64,000 nt of DNA from Afipia sp. (lineage in GTDB: Bacteria > Pseudomonadota > Alphaproteobacteria > Rhizobiales > Xanthobacteraceae). The translations under genes were made by a program, and so were the position numbers. Within the stretch, counting starts at the first letter, position 1. Each line of letters opens with the position of its first letter. Shown piece after piece: positions 26,663 through 35,552 of this stretch. A model generated the notes under the pieces. It was not told the origin of the DNA. It did no database searches and saw only the letters and a program-made list of their open reading frames with translations. The DNA is taken from NCBI GenBank assembly GCA_016201045.1, contig JACQDM010000008.1, positions 620,001 to 684,000 on the forward strand, in the 5' to 3' direction.

Positions 26663-27046
26663 TTACTCGCCGGATGCGGCCTGACGATTGTCCTGCTTCT
26701 CGGTAATGCGCGCCGATTTCCCGCGCAGACCGCGCAGATAGTACAGCTTGGCGCGGCGAACCTTGCCGCGGCGAACGAGCTTGATCGAATCGATCATCGG
26801 CGAGTGGATCGGGAACACGCGCTCGACGCCTTCACCGTATGAAATCTTGCGAACGGTGAAGCTCTCGTTGATGCCGCCGCCTTGACGGCCGATGCAGACG
26901 CCTTCATAGGCCTGCACGCGGGTACGGTCGCCTTCCTTGACCTTCACATTGACGGTCAGGGTATCGCCCGGCTCGAAGTCGGGAATCTTCTTGCCCGCGG
27001 TCAGCTTGGCGAGCTGCTCCTTGTTGAGTTCCTGAATCAGGTCCAT
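26663..27046 (-). CDS. rplS: 50S ribosomal protein L19
   Basis: Large-subunit protein at the 30S-50S interface. 127 residues. [50 protein letters not shown] and [11 protein letters not shown] are canonical. GGAG 7 bp before the ATG fixes the start; the longer frame is spurious. It is the last gene of the ffh-rpsP-rimM-trmD-rplS block, separated from trmD by about 100 bp. Confidence 0.97.
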   Translation of the reverse strand: MDLIQELNKEQLAKLTAGKKIPDFEPGDTLTVNVKVKEGDRTRVQAYEGVCIGRQGGGINESFTVRKISYGEGVERVFPIHSPMIDSIKLVRRGKVRRAKLYYLRGLRGKSARITEKQDNRQAASGE

Positions 27047-27148
27047 TGCAAAACTCCATCGGCGTCGCGCCCAAAAAGGGGCTGCGCGAAAATTCGTATC
27101 CAGCACATGCACGGATTTGGCGCGATATACGCCATCACCGGCCGGTTG

Positions 27149-27877
27149 TCACCCGTCTGTCGTGCCTTTTGGTGGCTTGGAAAGACCATTTTGGGCCGTT
27201 TTTTGGCTCCAGAGGTCCGGCCGACGAGCCTTGGTCAGCGCCTCCGCTTCGGCGCGCCGCCAAGCCTCGATCCGGGCATGATCTCCCGAAACCAGCACGT
27301 CCGGGATGGCCCTCCCCTCGAAGTCCTGAGGGCGGGTGTATTGGGGATATTCGAGCAATCCGGCTGAAAAGCTCTCGTCGGTTCCCGATTCCGCTTTGCC
27401 CATGACACCGGGCACAAGGCGGACGCAGGCATCGATCAGCGCCATCGCTGCGATCTCTCCTCCGGACAGGATGTAGTCCCCGACCGATATTTCCTCGAGT
27501 TGCCGCGCGTCGATGATCCGCTGATCGATCCCTTCAAAGCGGCCGCAGACGATCAATAGCCCCGGACCATGAGCAAGGGTATTCACGCGCGCTTGCGTCA
27601 GCGGGGCGCCGCGCGGACTCATCAGCAGGCGCGGGCGGTCCGAAGAGATGGCGGCCTCGTCGATTGCCTTAGCCAGCACATCGGCGCGCAACACCATGCC
27701 GGGACCGCCGCCTGCGGGCGTGTCGTCCACACTGCGATGTTTGTCGGTCGCGGAGGCGCGAATATCGCGGGCTTCGAGGGACCAGAGATTCGATGCGAGC
27801 GCTTTCCCGGCAAGGCTGACGCCGAGCGGGCCCGGAAACATCTCAGGAAACAGCGTGAGGACCGTTGCGCGCCACAT
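27149..27877 (-). CDS. trmD: tRNA (guanine-N1)-methyltransferase
   Basis: SAM-dependent SPOUT methyltransferase that makes m1G37 in tRNAs and so prevents frameshifting. 242 residues. [20 protein letters not shown] opens the protein. [17 protein letters not shown] and the trefoil-knot elements [14 protein letters not shown] and [22 protein letters not shown] are intact. It starts 2 bp after the rimM stop, so the two are co-translated. The C-terminal extension of about 10 residues is ordinary for the group. Confidence 0.97.
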   Translation of the reverse strand: MWRATVLTLFPEMFPGPLGVSLAGKALASNLWSLEARDIRASATDKHRSVDDTPAGGGPGMVLRADVLAKAIDEAAISSDRPRLLMSPRGAPLTQARVNTLAHGPGLLIVCGRFEGIDQRIIDARQLEEISVGDYILSGGEIAAMALIDACVRLVPGVMGKAESGTDESFSAGLLEYPQYTRPQDFEGRAIPDVLVSGDHARIEAWRRAEAEALTKARRPDLWSQKTAQNGLSKPPKGTTDG

Positions 27878-27879
27878 CG

Positions 27880-28413
27880 CTAGATGTCCGCGTCATCAGG
27901 TAAGTCGCCCTCGATTTCTACGGGTTTCACCACAACGATGTGTCCTGCTGCAATGTCCACGGTCGGCACGACCGCATCGGTGAAAGGCAGCAGCAATGTA
28001 GGGCCCTTTTCTGGGGCAATCTCGACGATGTCGCCCGCACCGAAATTATGGATCGCGAGGACGTTGCCGATGGCTTGGCCCTCAACGTCCATCGCGCGAA
28101 GCCCAATCAGGTCGGCGTGATAGTATTCATTCGCTTCCGTCGCGGGAAATTTCTCTCGCGAGACATAAAGCTCAATGCCGTTGATGCGCTCGGCATCCTC
28201 GCGCGTGGTGACGCCTTTCAACGCCGCAACCAGATGATGCTTCGCCATTCGTGCGCGCGAGACTTCAAACTGCCGTGCGCCGTCTTTCGTCGCGAGCGGT
28301 CCGTAGTGCAGCACCGCCAGCGGGTCTTCGGTGAAGGGCCACAACTTCACTTCGCCGCGCACACCGTGCGCGGCGCCGATTTTCGCGACGCAGATGCGCG
28401 CGTCTTTTGTCAC
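27880..28413 (-). CDS. rimM: Ribosome maturation factor RimM
   Basis: 30S assembly factor acting on the head domain near S19. 177 residues from a GTG start; [25 protein letters not shown] is the family N-terminus. [26 protein letters not shown] follows, and the PRC-barrel half ends [14 protein letters not shown]. The GTG directly abuts the inner edge of a 77-bp palindrome, which therefore forms the whole immediate 5' region, including any ribosome-binding site. The frame is open far upstream through both palindromes, but that part codes for nothing recognisable. An unusual translation-initiation context is the notable feature. Confidence 0.92.
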   Translation of the reverse strand: MTKDARICVAKIGAAHGVRGEVKLWPFTEDPLAVLHYGPLATKDGARQFEVSRARMAKHHLVAALKGVTTREDAERINGIELYVSREKFPATEANEYYHADLIGLRAMDVEGQAIGNVLAIHNFGAGDIVEIAPEKGPTLLLPFTDAVVPTVDIAAGHIVVVKPVEIEGDLPDDADI

Positions 28414-28490
28414 GCGAGTGTCCCGAATCCGAAGTTCGCCCGATCTTGCGGCGCCCTCCGATGCGAACTTCGGTTTCGAAGGACACTCGC
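28414..28490. repeat. 77-bp imperfect palindrome, element A (rpsP-rimM gap)
   Basis: Arms GCGAGTGTCC / GGACACTCGC (10 bp, outer) and CCGAAGTTCGC / GCGAACTTCGG (11 bp, inner) flank a loop of about 23 nt. The element ends exactly at the rimM start codon. It shares length and motif order with element B. It is expected to fold in the polycistronic mRNA. Confidence 0.85.
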
Positions 28491-28502
28491 CAAATATAAT
28501 TG

Positions 28503-28579
28503 CAGTGTGGTTTCGGTTCGCAAGTCCGCAATCGAAACGTGCATCGCGGCCTGATGCGGACTTGCGAACCGCCACACTG
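28503..28579. repeat. 77-bp imperfect palindrome, element B (rpsP-rimM gap)
   Basis: Arms CAGTGTGG / CCACACTG (8 bp) and CGGTTCGCAAGTCCGCA with its complement (17 bp) are broken only by a TTT bulge, around a 24-nt loop. It lies 12 bp from element A and 6 bp from the rpsP stop codon. The AGTGT outer end and the AAGTnCGCA inner segment are shared with A. Confidence 0.87.
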
Positions 28580-28585
28580 ATACGA

Positions 28586-28963
28586 TTAGCTCGCCGGCGC
28601 TGCTTCAGCCTTCGGCTTTGCTTCAGGCTTTGGAGCAGCAGCGGCGGCTTCTGCGGCAGCCTTCCGTTCTTTGCGCGGAATCGCCTTCTCGGGGTTCTTG
28701 CGCGGCTGGCGCTTCTTGACGCCTGCGGCATCGAGGAAACGCATCACGCGATCCGAAGGCTGCGCGCCCTTCGCCATCCACGCCTTGACCTTGTCCATGT
28801 CGAGCTTGAGGCGCGCTTCGTTGTCCTTCGGCAGCAGCGGATTGAAATAGCCGAGACGCTCGATGAAGCGGCCATCGCGCGGGAAGCGCGAGTCGGCGAC
28901 GACGACGTGATAGACCGGGCGCTTCTTGGTGCCTGCGCGCGAAAGGCGGATAACGACTGCCAT
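28586..28963 (-). CDS. rpsP: 30S ribosomal protein S16
   Basis: Small-subunit assembly protein. 125 residues: the normal S16 core ([36 protein letters not shown]..) plus an Ala/Lys/Glu/Pro-rich C-terminal tail of about 30 residues, as is common in alphaproteobacteria. GGAGAAT lies before the ATG. It is 36 bp downstream of ffh and heads the rimM-trmD-rplS set, from which it is separated by two palindromic elements. Confidence 0.97.
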   Translation of the reverse strand: MAVVIRLSRAGTKKRPVYHVVVADSRFPRDGRFIERLGYFNPLLPKDNEARLKLDMDKVKAWMAKGAQPSDRVMRFLDAAGVKKRQPRKNPEKAIPRKERKAAAEAAAAAPKPEAKPKAEAAPAS

Positions 28964-28999
28964 TTTATTCTCCGTGAATGTTCGTGAACTTCGTTTGCG

Positions 29000-30508
29000 T
29001 TACTTCTTCTTGCCTAGCCCCGGGAATCCACCGAGACCCGGCAATGTTGGCTTTCCAAGCCCTGAGAGGCCGGGAAATTCTTTCGGCAGCGAAGCGCCGG
29101 CGGATAATCCGCCGGGCACCTTTGCCGCCAATTCTTTCATTTGCTCTGGTGACGGCATGCCGCCCCCCATGCCCATGGCCTGCGCGATGCCCGCCATCGG
29201 GCCGCGCTTGCCCGATCCCATGGCCTTCATCATGTCGGCCATGTTCCGGTGCATCTTGAGCAGCTTGTTGACCTCTTCGACTTTCAAGCCCGCGCCTGCG
29301 GCAATGCGCTTCTTGCGGCTGGCCTTGAGAATGTCGGGATTTTTACGCTCCTCGCGCGTCATCGAATCGATGACGGCCATCTGGCGCTTGAGCACTTTGT
29401 CGTCGAGACCTGCAGCCGCGACCTGATTTTTCATTTTCGCGATGCCAGGCATCATGCCCATCAGCCCGCTGATACCGCCCATGTTGGACATCTGAGAAAG
29501 TTGTTCGCGCATATCGGCAAGATCGAACTTGCCCTTGCGCATTTTCTCGGCAACGCGCGCCGCTTTCTCCGCATCGATATGCGCCGCTGCCTTCTCGACG
29601 AGCGACACCACGTCGCCCATGCCGAGAATGCGGCCGGCGATGCGTGCGGGATGGAAGTCCTCCAGTGCGTCGGTCTTTTCGCCGGTGCCGATCAGTTTGA
29701 TAGGCTTGCCGGTGACGGCGCGCATCGACAGCGCGGCACCGCCGCGTCCGTCGCCGTCAATGCGCGTCAGCACGATTCCCGTCAAGCCGACACGCTGATC
29801 GAAAGCGCGTGCAAGGTTTACTGCGTCCTGACCCGTCAGAGAATCCGCGACCAGCAAGACTTCATGCGGTTTCGCGGCGGACTTCACTGCCGCCGCTTCC
29901 TGCATCATTTCTTCGTCGAGCGTGGTGCGGCCCGCGGTGTCGAGCAGCACGATGTCGTATCCGCCGAGCTTGCCGGCCTGCAGCGCGCGCTGCGCGATCT
30001 GTTCGGGCTTCTGTCCGGTAACGACCGGCAGAGTCTCGATCGACAAATCGCGGCCAAGGACCTCGAGCTGTTCCTGCGCGGCGGGGCGATAGATGTCGAG
30101 CGACGCCATAAGAACTTTTTTCTTATCGCGCTGGGTGAGGCGGCGGGCGAGCTTCGCTGTGGTCGTGGTCTTACCAGAACCCTGAAGACCGACCATCATT
30201 ATCGCGACCGGGGCAGGCGCATTGAGATCGATGGTCTGACCGTCCGAGCCGAGCGTTTCAACGAGCTGGTCGTGAACGATCTTCACGACCATCTGGCCTG
30301 GGGTCACAGATTTAACGACGGTGGCGCCGACCGCCTGTTCGCGAACCTTTTCGGTGAACGAACGCACGACATCGAGCGCGACGTCGGCTTCCAGCAGCGC
30401 ACGGCGGATTTCGCGCATGACGGCATCGACATCGGCCTCGGACAGCGCGCCGCGCCCCGTCAGACGATCGAGAATTCCACCAAGCTTTTCCGACAGATTG
30501 TCGAACAT
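29000..30508 (-). CDS. ffh: Signal recognition particle GTPase Ffh
   Basis: SRP54 protein that binds signal sequences and 4.5S RNA for co-translational targeting. 502 residues from ATG (MFDNLSEKLGGIL); a TTG four codons upstream is the alternative. The N domain comes first; G-domain P-loop GLQGSGKT is at 107-114, with LLDTAGRTTLDEEMM, TRIDGDGRGGAALS and IGTGEKTD following. A methionine- and glycine-rich M domain is at the end. The partner receptor gene ftsY lies 6 kb away. Confidence 0.97.
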   Translation of the reverse strand: MFDNLSEKLGGILDRLTGRGALSEADVDAVMREIRRALLEADVALDVVRSFTEKVREQAVGATVVKSVTPGQMVVKIVHDQLVETLGSDGQTIDLNAPAPVAIMMVGLQGSGKTTTTAKLARRLTQRDKKKVLMASLDIYRPAAQEQLEVLGRDLSIETLPVVTGQKPEQIAQRALQAGKLGGYDIVLLDTAGRTTLDEEMMQEAAAVKSAAKPHEVLLVADSLTGQDAVNLARAFDQRVGLTGIVLTRIDGDGRGGAALSMRAVTGKPIKLIGTGEKTDALEDFHPARIAGRILGMGDVVSLVEKAAAHIDAEKAARVAEKMRKGKFDLADMREQLSQMSNMGGISGLMGMMPGIAKMKNQVAAAGLDDKVLKRQMAVIDSMTREERKNPDILKASRKKRIAAGAGLKVEEVNKLLKMHRNMADMMKAMGSGKRGPMAGIAQAMGMGGGMPSPEQMKELAAKVPGGLSAGASLPKEFPGLSGLGKPTLPGLGGFPGLGKKK

Positions 30509-30541
30509 CGCTGCGCTCAAACCTCAAAACAAAACACATTC

Positions 30542-30572
30542 ACGCCCGAGGGCGCACAGCGCTGTCGGGCGT
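30542..30572 (-). other. Hairpin in the ffh 5' leader
   Basis: ACGCCCGA / TCGGGCGT forms 8-bp arms around a 15-nt loop, 33 bp upstream of the ffh start codon on the minus strand. It could be an mRNA leader structure. Confidence 0.4.
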
Positions 30573-30603
30573 TGACCTCCGGCGTCTCGCACCGGGCGGT
30601 GGC

Positions 30604-30624
30604 TCGAAAAGAACGTCTTTTCGA
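30604..30624. promoter_or_regulatory. 21-bp perfect dyad between ffh and the MBL gene
   Basis: TCGAAAAGA-ACG-TCTTTTCGA has perfect 9-bp arms and a 3-bp centre. It lies between divergent ffh and the MBL-fold gene, where a repressor site could act on either. No known operator is recognised. Confidence 0.35.
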
Positions 30625-30750
30625 AAGTGCGGCGGTTAAACCCCCCAATGCCCTGAAAGTCAAGAAAACTCACGAAAAACAGCGGTTTTGTGTTTGCGGC
30701 AGTTCACGGAAGCCCTTGCCGAATTGGGGCTTTTCGGGCCAATCGGGTAC

Positions 30751-31809
30751 ATGGCCATGACCCGCCGCCATGTTCTCGGATTGCTCGCCGGCGCCGCTGC
30801 GGCCATCGGCGTGCCTGCAGCTTGGATATCCCGAATGAAGACCTATGAAGGCCCGCCGTCCGATCATTTCGACGGAACGACGTTCTTCGACAGGAACGGG
30901 TCTCAGCCCAAACCGTTGTCGGATCTTTTGCGCTGGCGATTCACGCGCGAACCGGCGAAATGGCCCGAACGCGCCCCAAGTCCTTATTTCGATACGCCGC
31001 CTGCGCAGGTAACGGGCAACAAGGTCCGTTTTTCCTTTGTCGGCCACGCAAGCTGGCTAATCCAGACCGCCGGTCTCAACATCCTCGTCGACCCGGTCTG
31101 GTCCGAACGCGCGTCGCCGTTCAGCTTTGCAGGACCCAAGCGCGTCAACGATCCCGGCATCGATTTCGACAAGCTTCCGACAATCGATGTCGTTCTCGTC
31201 TCGCACGGCCATTACGATCATCTCGATGTTGCAACGCTATCGAAACTCGCCGCGAAGTTTTCGCCGCGCGTTATAACGCCGCTCGGTAACGACGTGACGA
31301 TGAAAAACAGCGACGCAAACATCCGTGCCGAGGCGCTCGATTGGAACGCGCGCGTCGAAATCGGCAATGGCGTTGCGGTAACACCTGTCGCGACCCGGCA
31401 TTGGTCGGCGCGCGGATTGTTCGACCGCAACAAGGCGCTATGGGCGAGTTTCGTGCTCGAAACACCGGCCGGAAAAATCTATCTCGTTTGCGACTCGGGA
31501 TATGGCGACGGTACGCATTTCCGGCGCGTGCGTGAGACCCACGGGCCGATCCGTTTGGCGACCCTGCCCATTGGAGCCTATGAGCCCCGATGGTTCATGC
31601 GCGATATGCACATGAATCCGGAAGACGCGGTCAACGCGTTGGCCGACTGCGGCGCGCAAGTCGCGCTCGCGCATCATCACGGCACGTTTCAGCTGACCGA
31701 CGAAGCGATCGATGCGCCGGTCGAAGCGCTCACAGCGGCGCTCGCCGCTGCAAATGTCCCGCAAGGCAAATTCCTCGCGTTGAAACCGGGGCAGGTTTTC
31801 GAAATCTAG
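30751..31809 (+). CDS. MBL-fold metallohydrolase, NAPE-PLD-like, probable Tat substrate
   Basis: 352-residue metallo-beta-lactamase-fold hydrolase resembling bacterial N-acyl-phosphatidylethanolamine phospholipase D-like / UlaG proteins. The N-terminus TRRHVLGLLAGAAAAIG has a twin arginine and a hydrophobic core, suggesting Tat export. FVGHASWLIQTAGLNILVDPVW opens the fold. The metal motif SHGHYDHLD is followed by a TRHWSARGLFDRNK block, CDSGYGDG, and a late metal histidine in LAHHHGTFQLTDE. The substrate is not certain. Start: MAM at 30751, with a second ATG at 30757. Confidence 0.85.
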   Translation: MAMTRRHVLGLLAGAAAAIGVPAAWISRMKTYEGPPSDHFDGTTFFDRNGSQPKPLSDLLRWRFTREPAKWPERAPSPYFDTPPAQVTGNKVRFSFVGHASWLIQTAGLNILVDPVWSERASPFSFAGPKRVNDPGIDFDKLPTIDVVLVSHGHYDHLDVATLSKLAAKFSPRVITPLGNDVTMKNSDANIRAEALDWNARVEIGNGVAVTPVATRHWSARGLFDRNKALWASFVLETPAGKIYLVCDSGYGDGTHFRRVRETHGPIRLATLPIGAYEPRWFMRDMHMNPEDAVNALADCGAQVALAHHHGTFQLTDEAIDAPVEALTAALAAANVPQGKFLALKPGQVFEI

Positions 31810-31810
31810 T

Positions 31811-32506
31811 CTAAGGCGATTTCGGCTTGATCTCGTAGGAGACGCTGACGGAAATGCGCAGTGTTTCTTCGCCCGGCGCAATCGGCGCAGGCGAAGCGAT
31901 TCCGGCAGACATTTTTCGATAAGCGGCGGGGGACGGCGAACTTTCTTCGGAAATGCTGAGTGGAGCGCCCAGCGAAATGCCTGCGGCCTGCGCATAAATC
32001 TCCGCTTTGCGCCGTGCGTCGGCAATGGCTTTCGAACGTGCGTCATCCAGAAGTTTCGACGATTGCGACACCGTGAATGATATTCCGCCAATATCGTTTG
32101 CACCGTTTGTCACGAGGGTATCGACGACGTTTCCGATTTTTGCGACATCGCGCACGACGATCGCGACGCGATTGGTGGCACGGAAGCCGGTGATCGGCGA
32201 GAGACCGCTTTTATTCAGCGCGTATTGCGGCTGCAGCGACAACTGCGACGTCTGAAAATCCTTTTCAGGAATACCTGCGCTTTTCAGCGCAAGGAGTATG
32301 ACACCCATCGCCTTGTTATTGGCTTCTGAAGCCTCGCGCGCGGTCTTGGCATCGTTGGTAACGCCGCCGTCGATCTGAGCAAGATCTGGTATTGCGGAAA
32401 TCGCCGCCTCTCCCGTCACCGAGATCGATGTTGGCGGGACTTGCGCGAGCGCGGGCGATGCGACCAATGCAGCAACGAGCGCAGCGTGTTTGACGGCCCA
32501 ATTCAT
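31811..32506 (-). CDS. SIMPL domain (DUF541) periplasmic protein
   Basis: 231-residue exported protein with a signal peptide (ALVAALVASPALAQ) and a SIMPL domain: ISVTGEAAISAIPDLAQIDGGV, then the repeat NNKAMGVILLALKSAGI, IGGISFTVSQ and ARSKAIADARRKAEIYAQAAG. The family forms multimeric periplasmic assemblies; its function is poorly defined, with stress-related roles reported for some members. It overlaps the upstream GyrI-like gene by 4 bp (ATGA), so the two are translationally coupled. Confidence 0.88.
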   Translation of the reverse strand: MNWAVKHAALVAALVASPALAQVPPTSISVTGEAAISAIPDLAQIDGGVTNDAKTAREASEANNKAMGVILLALKSAGIPEKDFQTSQLSLQPQYALNKSGLSPITGFRATNRVAIVVRDVAKIGNVVDTLVTNGANDIGGISFTVSQSSKLLDDARSKAIADARRKAEIYAQAAGISLGAPLSISEESSPSPAAYRKMSAGIASPAPIAPGEETLRISVSVSYEIKPKSP

Positions 32507-33291
32507 TTCAGCGGCACGAATACGTTGATGATGAGTTTGTCTTCCGCCGTCTTCAGCGGATCGGTAATGTACTCCTCAATGAATGTATCTTTTGCTTCAA
32601 GTTTTTTGTCGTCGAGGTGATTGGTGATCGCTTCATAAGTATTGTCCATGTTGTCGTATGACCCGCGATGGACGAACTTCAGCGTCTTGCCTTCGGGCGA
32701 ATTGCCGATGCTCATGCCCTTGCCGAGATTCTTCGGATCCTGATCGACCGGAATTTCCGCTTGATAGGAGAACCCTGTGTCGTCGGTCGACGTGTAGACG
32801 ATCAGAACGTTTCCGGCTCCCTTGATGCCTTGCTTGTCGAGAAATGCCGTCAGCGTTTTCAACGAGCCGGTCAGCGTCTCGAATGCCGAGTCCCAGTTTG
32901 CCGTGCCCTTGAGCATGACGACCTTTCGTGCCTTCAGTGTTTGCTCTTCGCCAAAGGGATCTCCGTTCTGGGCTTTCGATGCAGTTGCAGGCGGTACAGG
33001 TGGCATCTGAGTTGAGGCTGGCGGTGTCGCGGGCGCAGGCGCTTGTGCGTTGCCCGGTGTCGGCGCGGGTGTCGCCGGAGTGGAGGCTGGCGTTTCAGGT
33101 GCCGGGGCAGGTGGAGTTGCAGTCGCGGCTGGTGGCGCGGGCGTGGTTATTGGCGGACTTGCGGGTGCCGATGTGGCTGGTGGCGTTGTCGGCGCAGGTG
33201 GAGCTTGAGCGACGGCTGCCGCCAGGCTCGCCGCCAGAACTGCTGGAAACAGCAGCAAGGCCGTCAAACGAGGAAAACCACAACAATTCAT
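32503..33291 (-). CDS. Exported GyrI-like (SOUL/effector-binding fold) protein with Pro/Ala/Thr-rich linker
   Basis: 262 residues. A signal peptide ([20 protein letters not shown]) is followed by about 75 residues of low-complexity Pro/Ala/Thr, then a GyrI-like small-molecule-binding domain from about 115. The latter has [29 protein letters not shown] and [24 protein letters not shown]. GyrI-like domains bind hydrophobic ligands and are usually cytosolic; here the domain is exported and tethered by a flexible linker. It heads a two-gene operon with the SIMPL gene. Confidence 0.85.
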   Translation of the reverse strand: MNCCGFPRLTALLLFPAVLAASLAAAVAQAPPAPTTPPATSAPASPPITTPAPPAATATPPAPAPETPASTPATPAPTPGNAQAPAPATPPASTQMPPVPPATASKAQNGDPFGEEQTLKARKVVMLKGTANWDSAFETLTGSLKTLTAFLDKQGIKGAGNVLIVYTSTDDTGFSYQAEIPVDQDPKNLGKGMSIGNSPEGKTLKFVHRGSYDNMDNTYEAITNHLDDKKLEAKDTFIEEYITDPLKTAEDKLIINVFVPLK

Positions 33292-33426
33292 TCGAGTATC
33301 TCCGTCGGCCGGTCGATCAGCCTCGCCTTACGGCATTTGCCTTACGCTAGCACGAAGGCGCAACGCCGTCCCGTACTGGCCAAACCACCGTTCATTCGCC
33401 ATATAGATTTGCCACAGGACATAATT

Positions 33427-34299
33427 ATGGGCGCGCTCGCAAATCATACGTTCGTCAAGATGAACGGCATCGGCAACGAAATCGTCATTGTCGATCTGCG
33501 CGATTCGGCGGCCACTGTCACCGCCGACGAGGCGCGCGCAGTCGCTGTGCCCTCTGGCGTGCCCTACGATCAGCTCATGGTGCTGCACAAGCCGCGCACA
33601 AACGGCACCAGCGCATTCATTCGCATCTACAACAGTGACGGTTCGGAAGCTGCTGCCTGCGGCAACGGCATGCGCTGCGTGGCGCGGCAGATGTTCGCCG
33701 AGACCGGCAAGGACGCGCTAACGTTCGAGACGCGCGCGGGCACGCTGAACTGCTGGCAGGGGCCGTCGCCCGATCTTTATACGGTCGATATGGGCAAGCC
33801 GAAGTTCGGCTGGCAGGATATCCCGCTTGCCGAAGAGTTTCGGGACACGCGCGGCATCGAACTTCAGGTCGGACCGATCGACGCTCCGATCCTGCACACG
33901 CCATCCGTCGTCAGCATGGGCAATCCTCATGCGATTTTTTGGGTCGACGACATCAATGCTTATGATCTCGAACGCTTCGGGCCGCTGCTCGAGAATCATC
34001 CGATCTTTCCGGAGCGCGCCAACATCACGCTCGCACATATTGTCGATCGCGATCACATCGTTATGCGCACGTGGGAGCGCGGCGCGGGACTCACCAAGGC
34101 ATGCGGATCGGCGGCGTGCGCGACAGCCGTCGCGGCGGCGCGTTTGAAGCGCACAAATCGCGTCGTCAACATGACGCTGCCCGGCGGCGATCTGGTCATC
34201 GAATGGCGCGAGAGCGACGACCACGTGCTGATGACCGGAACCGCCGATTTCGAGTTCGAGGGTCGTTTCGACGCTTCGCTGTTTGCGAACGTCGCCTGA
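33427..34299 (+). CDS. dapF: Diaminopimelate epimerase
   Basis: Cofactor-independent racemase converting LL- to meso-diaminopimelate for lysine and peptidoglycan. 290 residues. Both catalytic cysteines are present: C78 in AACGNGMRC and C226 in [24 protein letters not shown] and [13 protein letters not shown] are typical. The start follows ACAGGA; the frame is open for over 100 codons upstream only because it lies opposite the Pro-rich linker of the divergent gene. The next gene begins within its stop codon. Confidence 0.96.
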   Translation: MGALANHTFVKMNGIGNEIVIVDLRDSAATVTADEARAVAVPSGVPYDQLMVLHKPRTNGTSAFIRIYNSDGSEAAACGNGMRCVARQMFAETGKDALTFETRAGTLNCWQGPSPDLYTVDMGKPKFGWQDIPLAEEFRDTRGIELQVGPIDAPILHTPSVVSMGNPHAIFWVDDINAYDLERFGPLLENHPIFPERANITLAHIVDRDHIVMRTWERGAGLTKACGSAACATAVAAARLKRTNRVVNMTLPGGDLVIEWRESDDHVLMTGTADFEFEGRFDASLFANVA

Positions 34300-35552
34300 T
34301 GGGCGTCGAGGTCGTCACATTCGGCTGCCGTCTCAATGCGTATGAATCCGAAGTAATTCTTCGCGAAGCGGAAGGCGCGGGGCTGGACGATGCAATCGTC
34401 ATCAACACCTGCGCCGTTACTAACGAAGCCGTCGCGCAGGCGCGCCAGATGATCCGCAAGCTTCGCCGCGAAAAGCCGAACGCCCGCATTGTCGTGACTG
34501 GTTGCGCCGCGCAGACCGAACCGGCGAATTTCTCTGCGATGCCCGAAGTCGACCGGGTGCTCGGCAACGACGACAAGATGCGCCCCGACGCATGGCGCGA
34601 AACGCGCCGGGCTCTCGATGTTGCGGGGACCGAGAAATTCGCTGTGAGCGACATCATGGCGGTTACGGACATGGCGCCGCATCTTGTACCTGGATTTCAG
34701 AGCGGGCTGCCTCGTGCTTTCGTGCAGGTGCAGAATGGGTGCGACCATCGCTGCACGTTCTGTATTATTCCCTATGGCCGCGGGAACTCCCGCTCGGTCG
34801 CGATGGGTGTGGTGGTCGATCAGGTGCGCAGCCTTGTCGAAGCCGGTCACGCCGAGATCGTTTTGACCGGCGTCGATCTGACGAGCTACGGCACCGATTT
34901 GCCTGGAGCGCCGAAGCTCGGTTTCTTGACGAAGCAAATTCTCAGGCACGTTCCAGATTTGAAGCGTCTTCGGATTTCATCGATCGATTCCGTCGAGGTG
35001 GATCGCGATTTGCTCGATGCCATCGCAGGCGACGAGCGTCTGATGCCGCATTTGCATCTTTCACTGCAGGCCGGCGACGACATTGTTCTCAAGCGAATGA
35101 AGCGGCGGCATTCCCGTCGGGATGCAATCGAGTTTTGCGAGCAGGTGAGGCGCTTGCGCCCCGATACCGCGTTCGGTGCGGACATCATTGCGGGATTTCC
35201 AACCGAGACCGAAGAGATGTTTGCTCGCTCGTGTGCCCTCGTCGATGAGTGCGATCTGACTTTCCTGCATGTTTTCCCCTACTCGCCGCGACCGGGCACA
35301 CCGGCGGCAAAGATGCCGCAGGTCGATGGCCGCACGATCAAGGATCGCGCGAAGCGGCTGCGCGCGGCAGGCGATGTCGCACTCCATAGGCGGCTCGATG
35401 CCGAGACCGGATCGGTCCGTCAGGTGCTTATCGAAAGCGCGACACAGGGCCGCACCGAGCACTTCATTCCGGTTGCGGTTTCAGGGGCTGCGCCGGGCGA
35501 AGTGCGCGCGCTTAAAATGACTGGCCACGACGGCGCGCGGCTACTCTGCTGA
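34299..35552 (+). CDS. mtaB: tRNA t6A37 methylthiotransferase MtaB
   Basis: Radical-SAM enzyme that converts t6A37 to ms2t6A37 in tRNAs. 417 residues. The N-terminal MTTase domain has three cluster cysteines, C10 (TFGCRLN), C38 (NTCAVT) and C69 (VTGCAAQ). The radical-SAM triad is CDHRCTFC (C148, C152, C155) followed by IIPYGRGNSRS. LTGVDLTSYG is typical of MtaB, as opposed to MiaB. ATG overlaps the dapF stop as TGATG, so translation is coupled. The 3' end overlaps the convergent pseudouridine synthase by 12 bp. Confidence 0.95.
   Translation: MGVEVVTFGCRLNAYESEVILREAEGAGLDDAIVINTCAVTNEAVAQARQMIRKLRREKPNARIVVTGCAAQTEPANFSAMPEVDRVLGNDDKMRPDAWRETRRALDVAGTEKFAVSDIMAVTDMAPHLVPGFQSGLPRAFVQVQNGCDHRCTFCIIPYGRGNSRSVAMGVVVDQVRSLVEAGHAEIVLTGVDLTSYGTDLPGAPKLGFLTKQILRHVPDLKRLRISSIDSVEVDRDLLDAIAGDERLMPHLHLSLQAGDDIVLKRMKRRHSRRDAIEFCEQVRRLRPDTAFGADIIAGFPTETEEMFARSCALVDECDLTFLHVFPYSPRPGTPAAKMPQVDGRTIKDRAKRLRAAGDVALHRRLDAETGSVRQVLIESATQGRTEHFIPVAVSGAAPGEVRALKMTGHDGARLLC

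Noticed and set aside
28414-28731. An N-terminal extension of RimM running through both palindromes
   Set aside because: RimM homology starts only after 28413, and the extension translates non-coding palindromes and part of rpsP in the wrong frame.
33043-33426. A long in-frame N-terminal extension of dapF rich in Cys, Arg and Trp
   Set aside because: It lies opposite the Pro/Ala/Thr-rich linker of the divergent GyrI-like gene; dapF homology and a ribosome-binding site begin at 33427.
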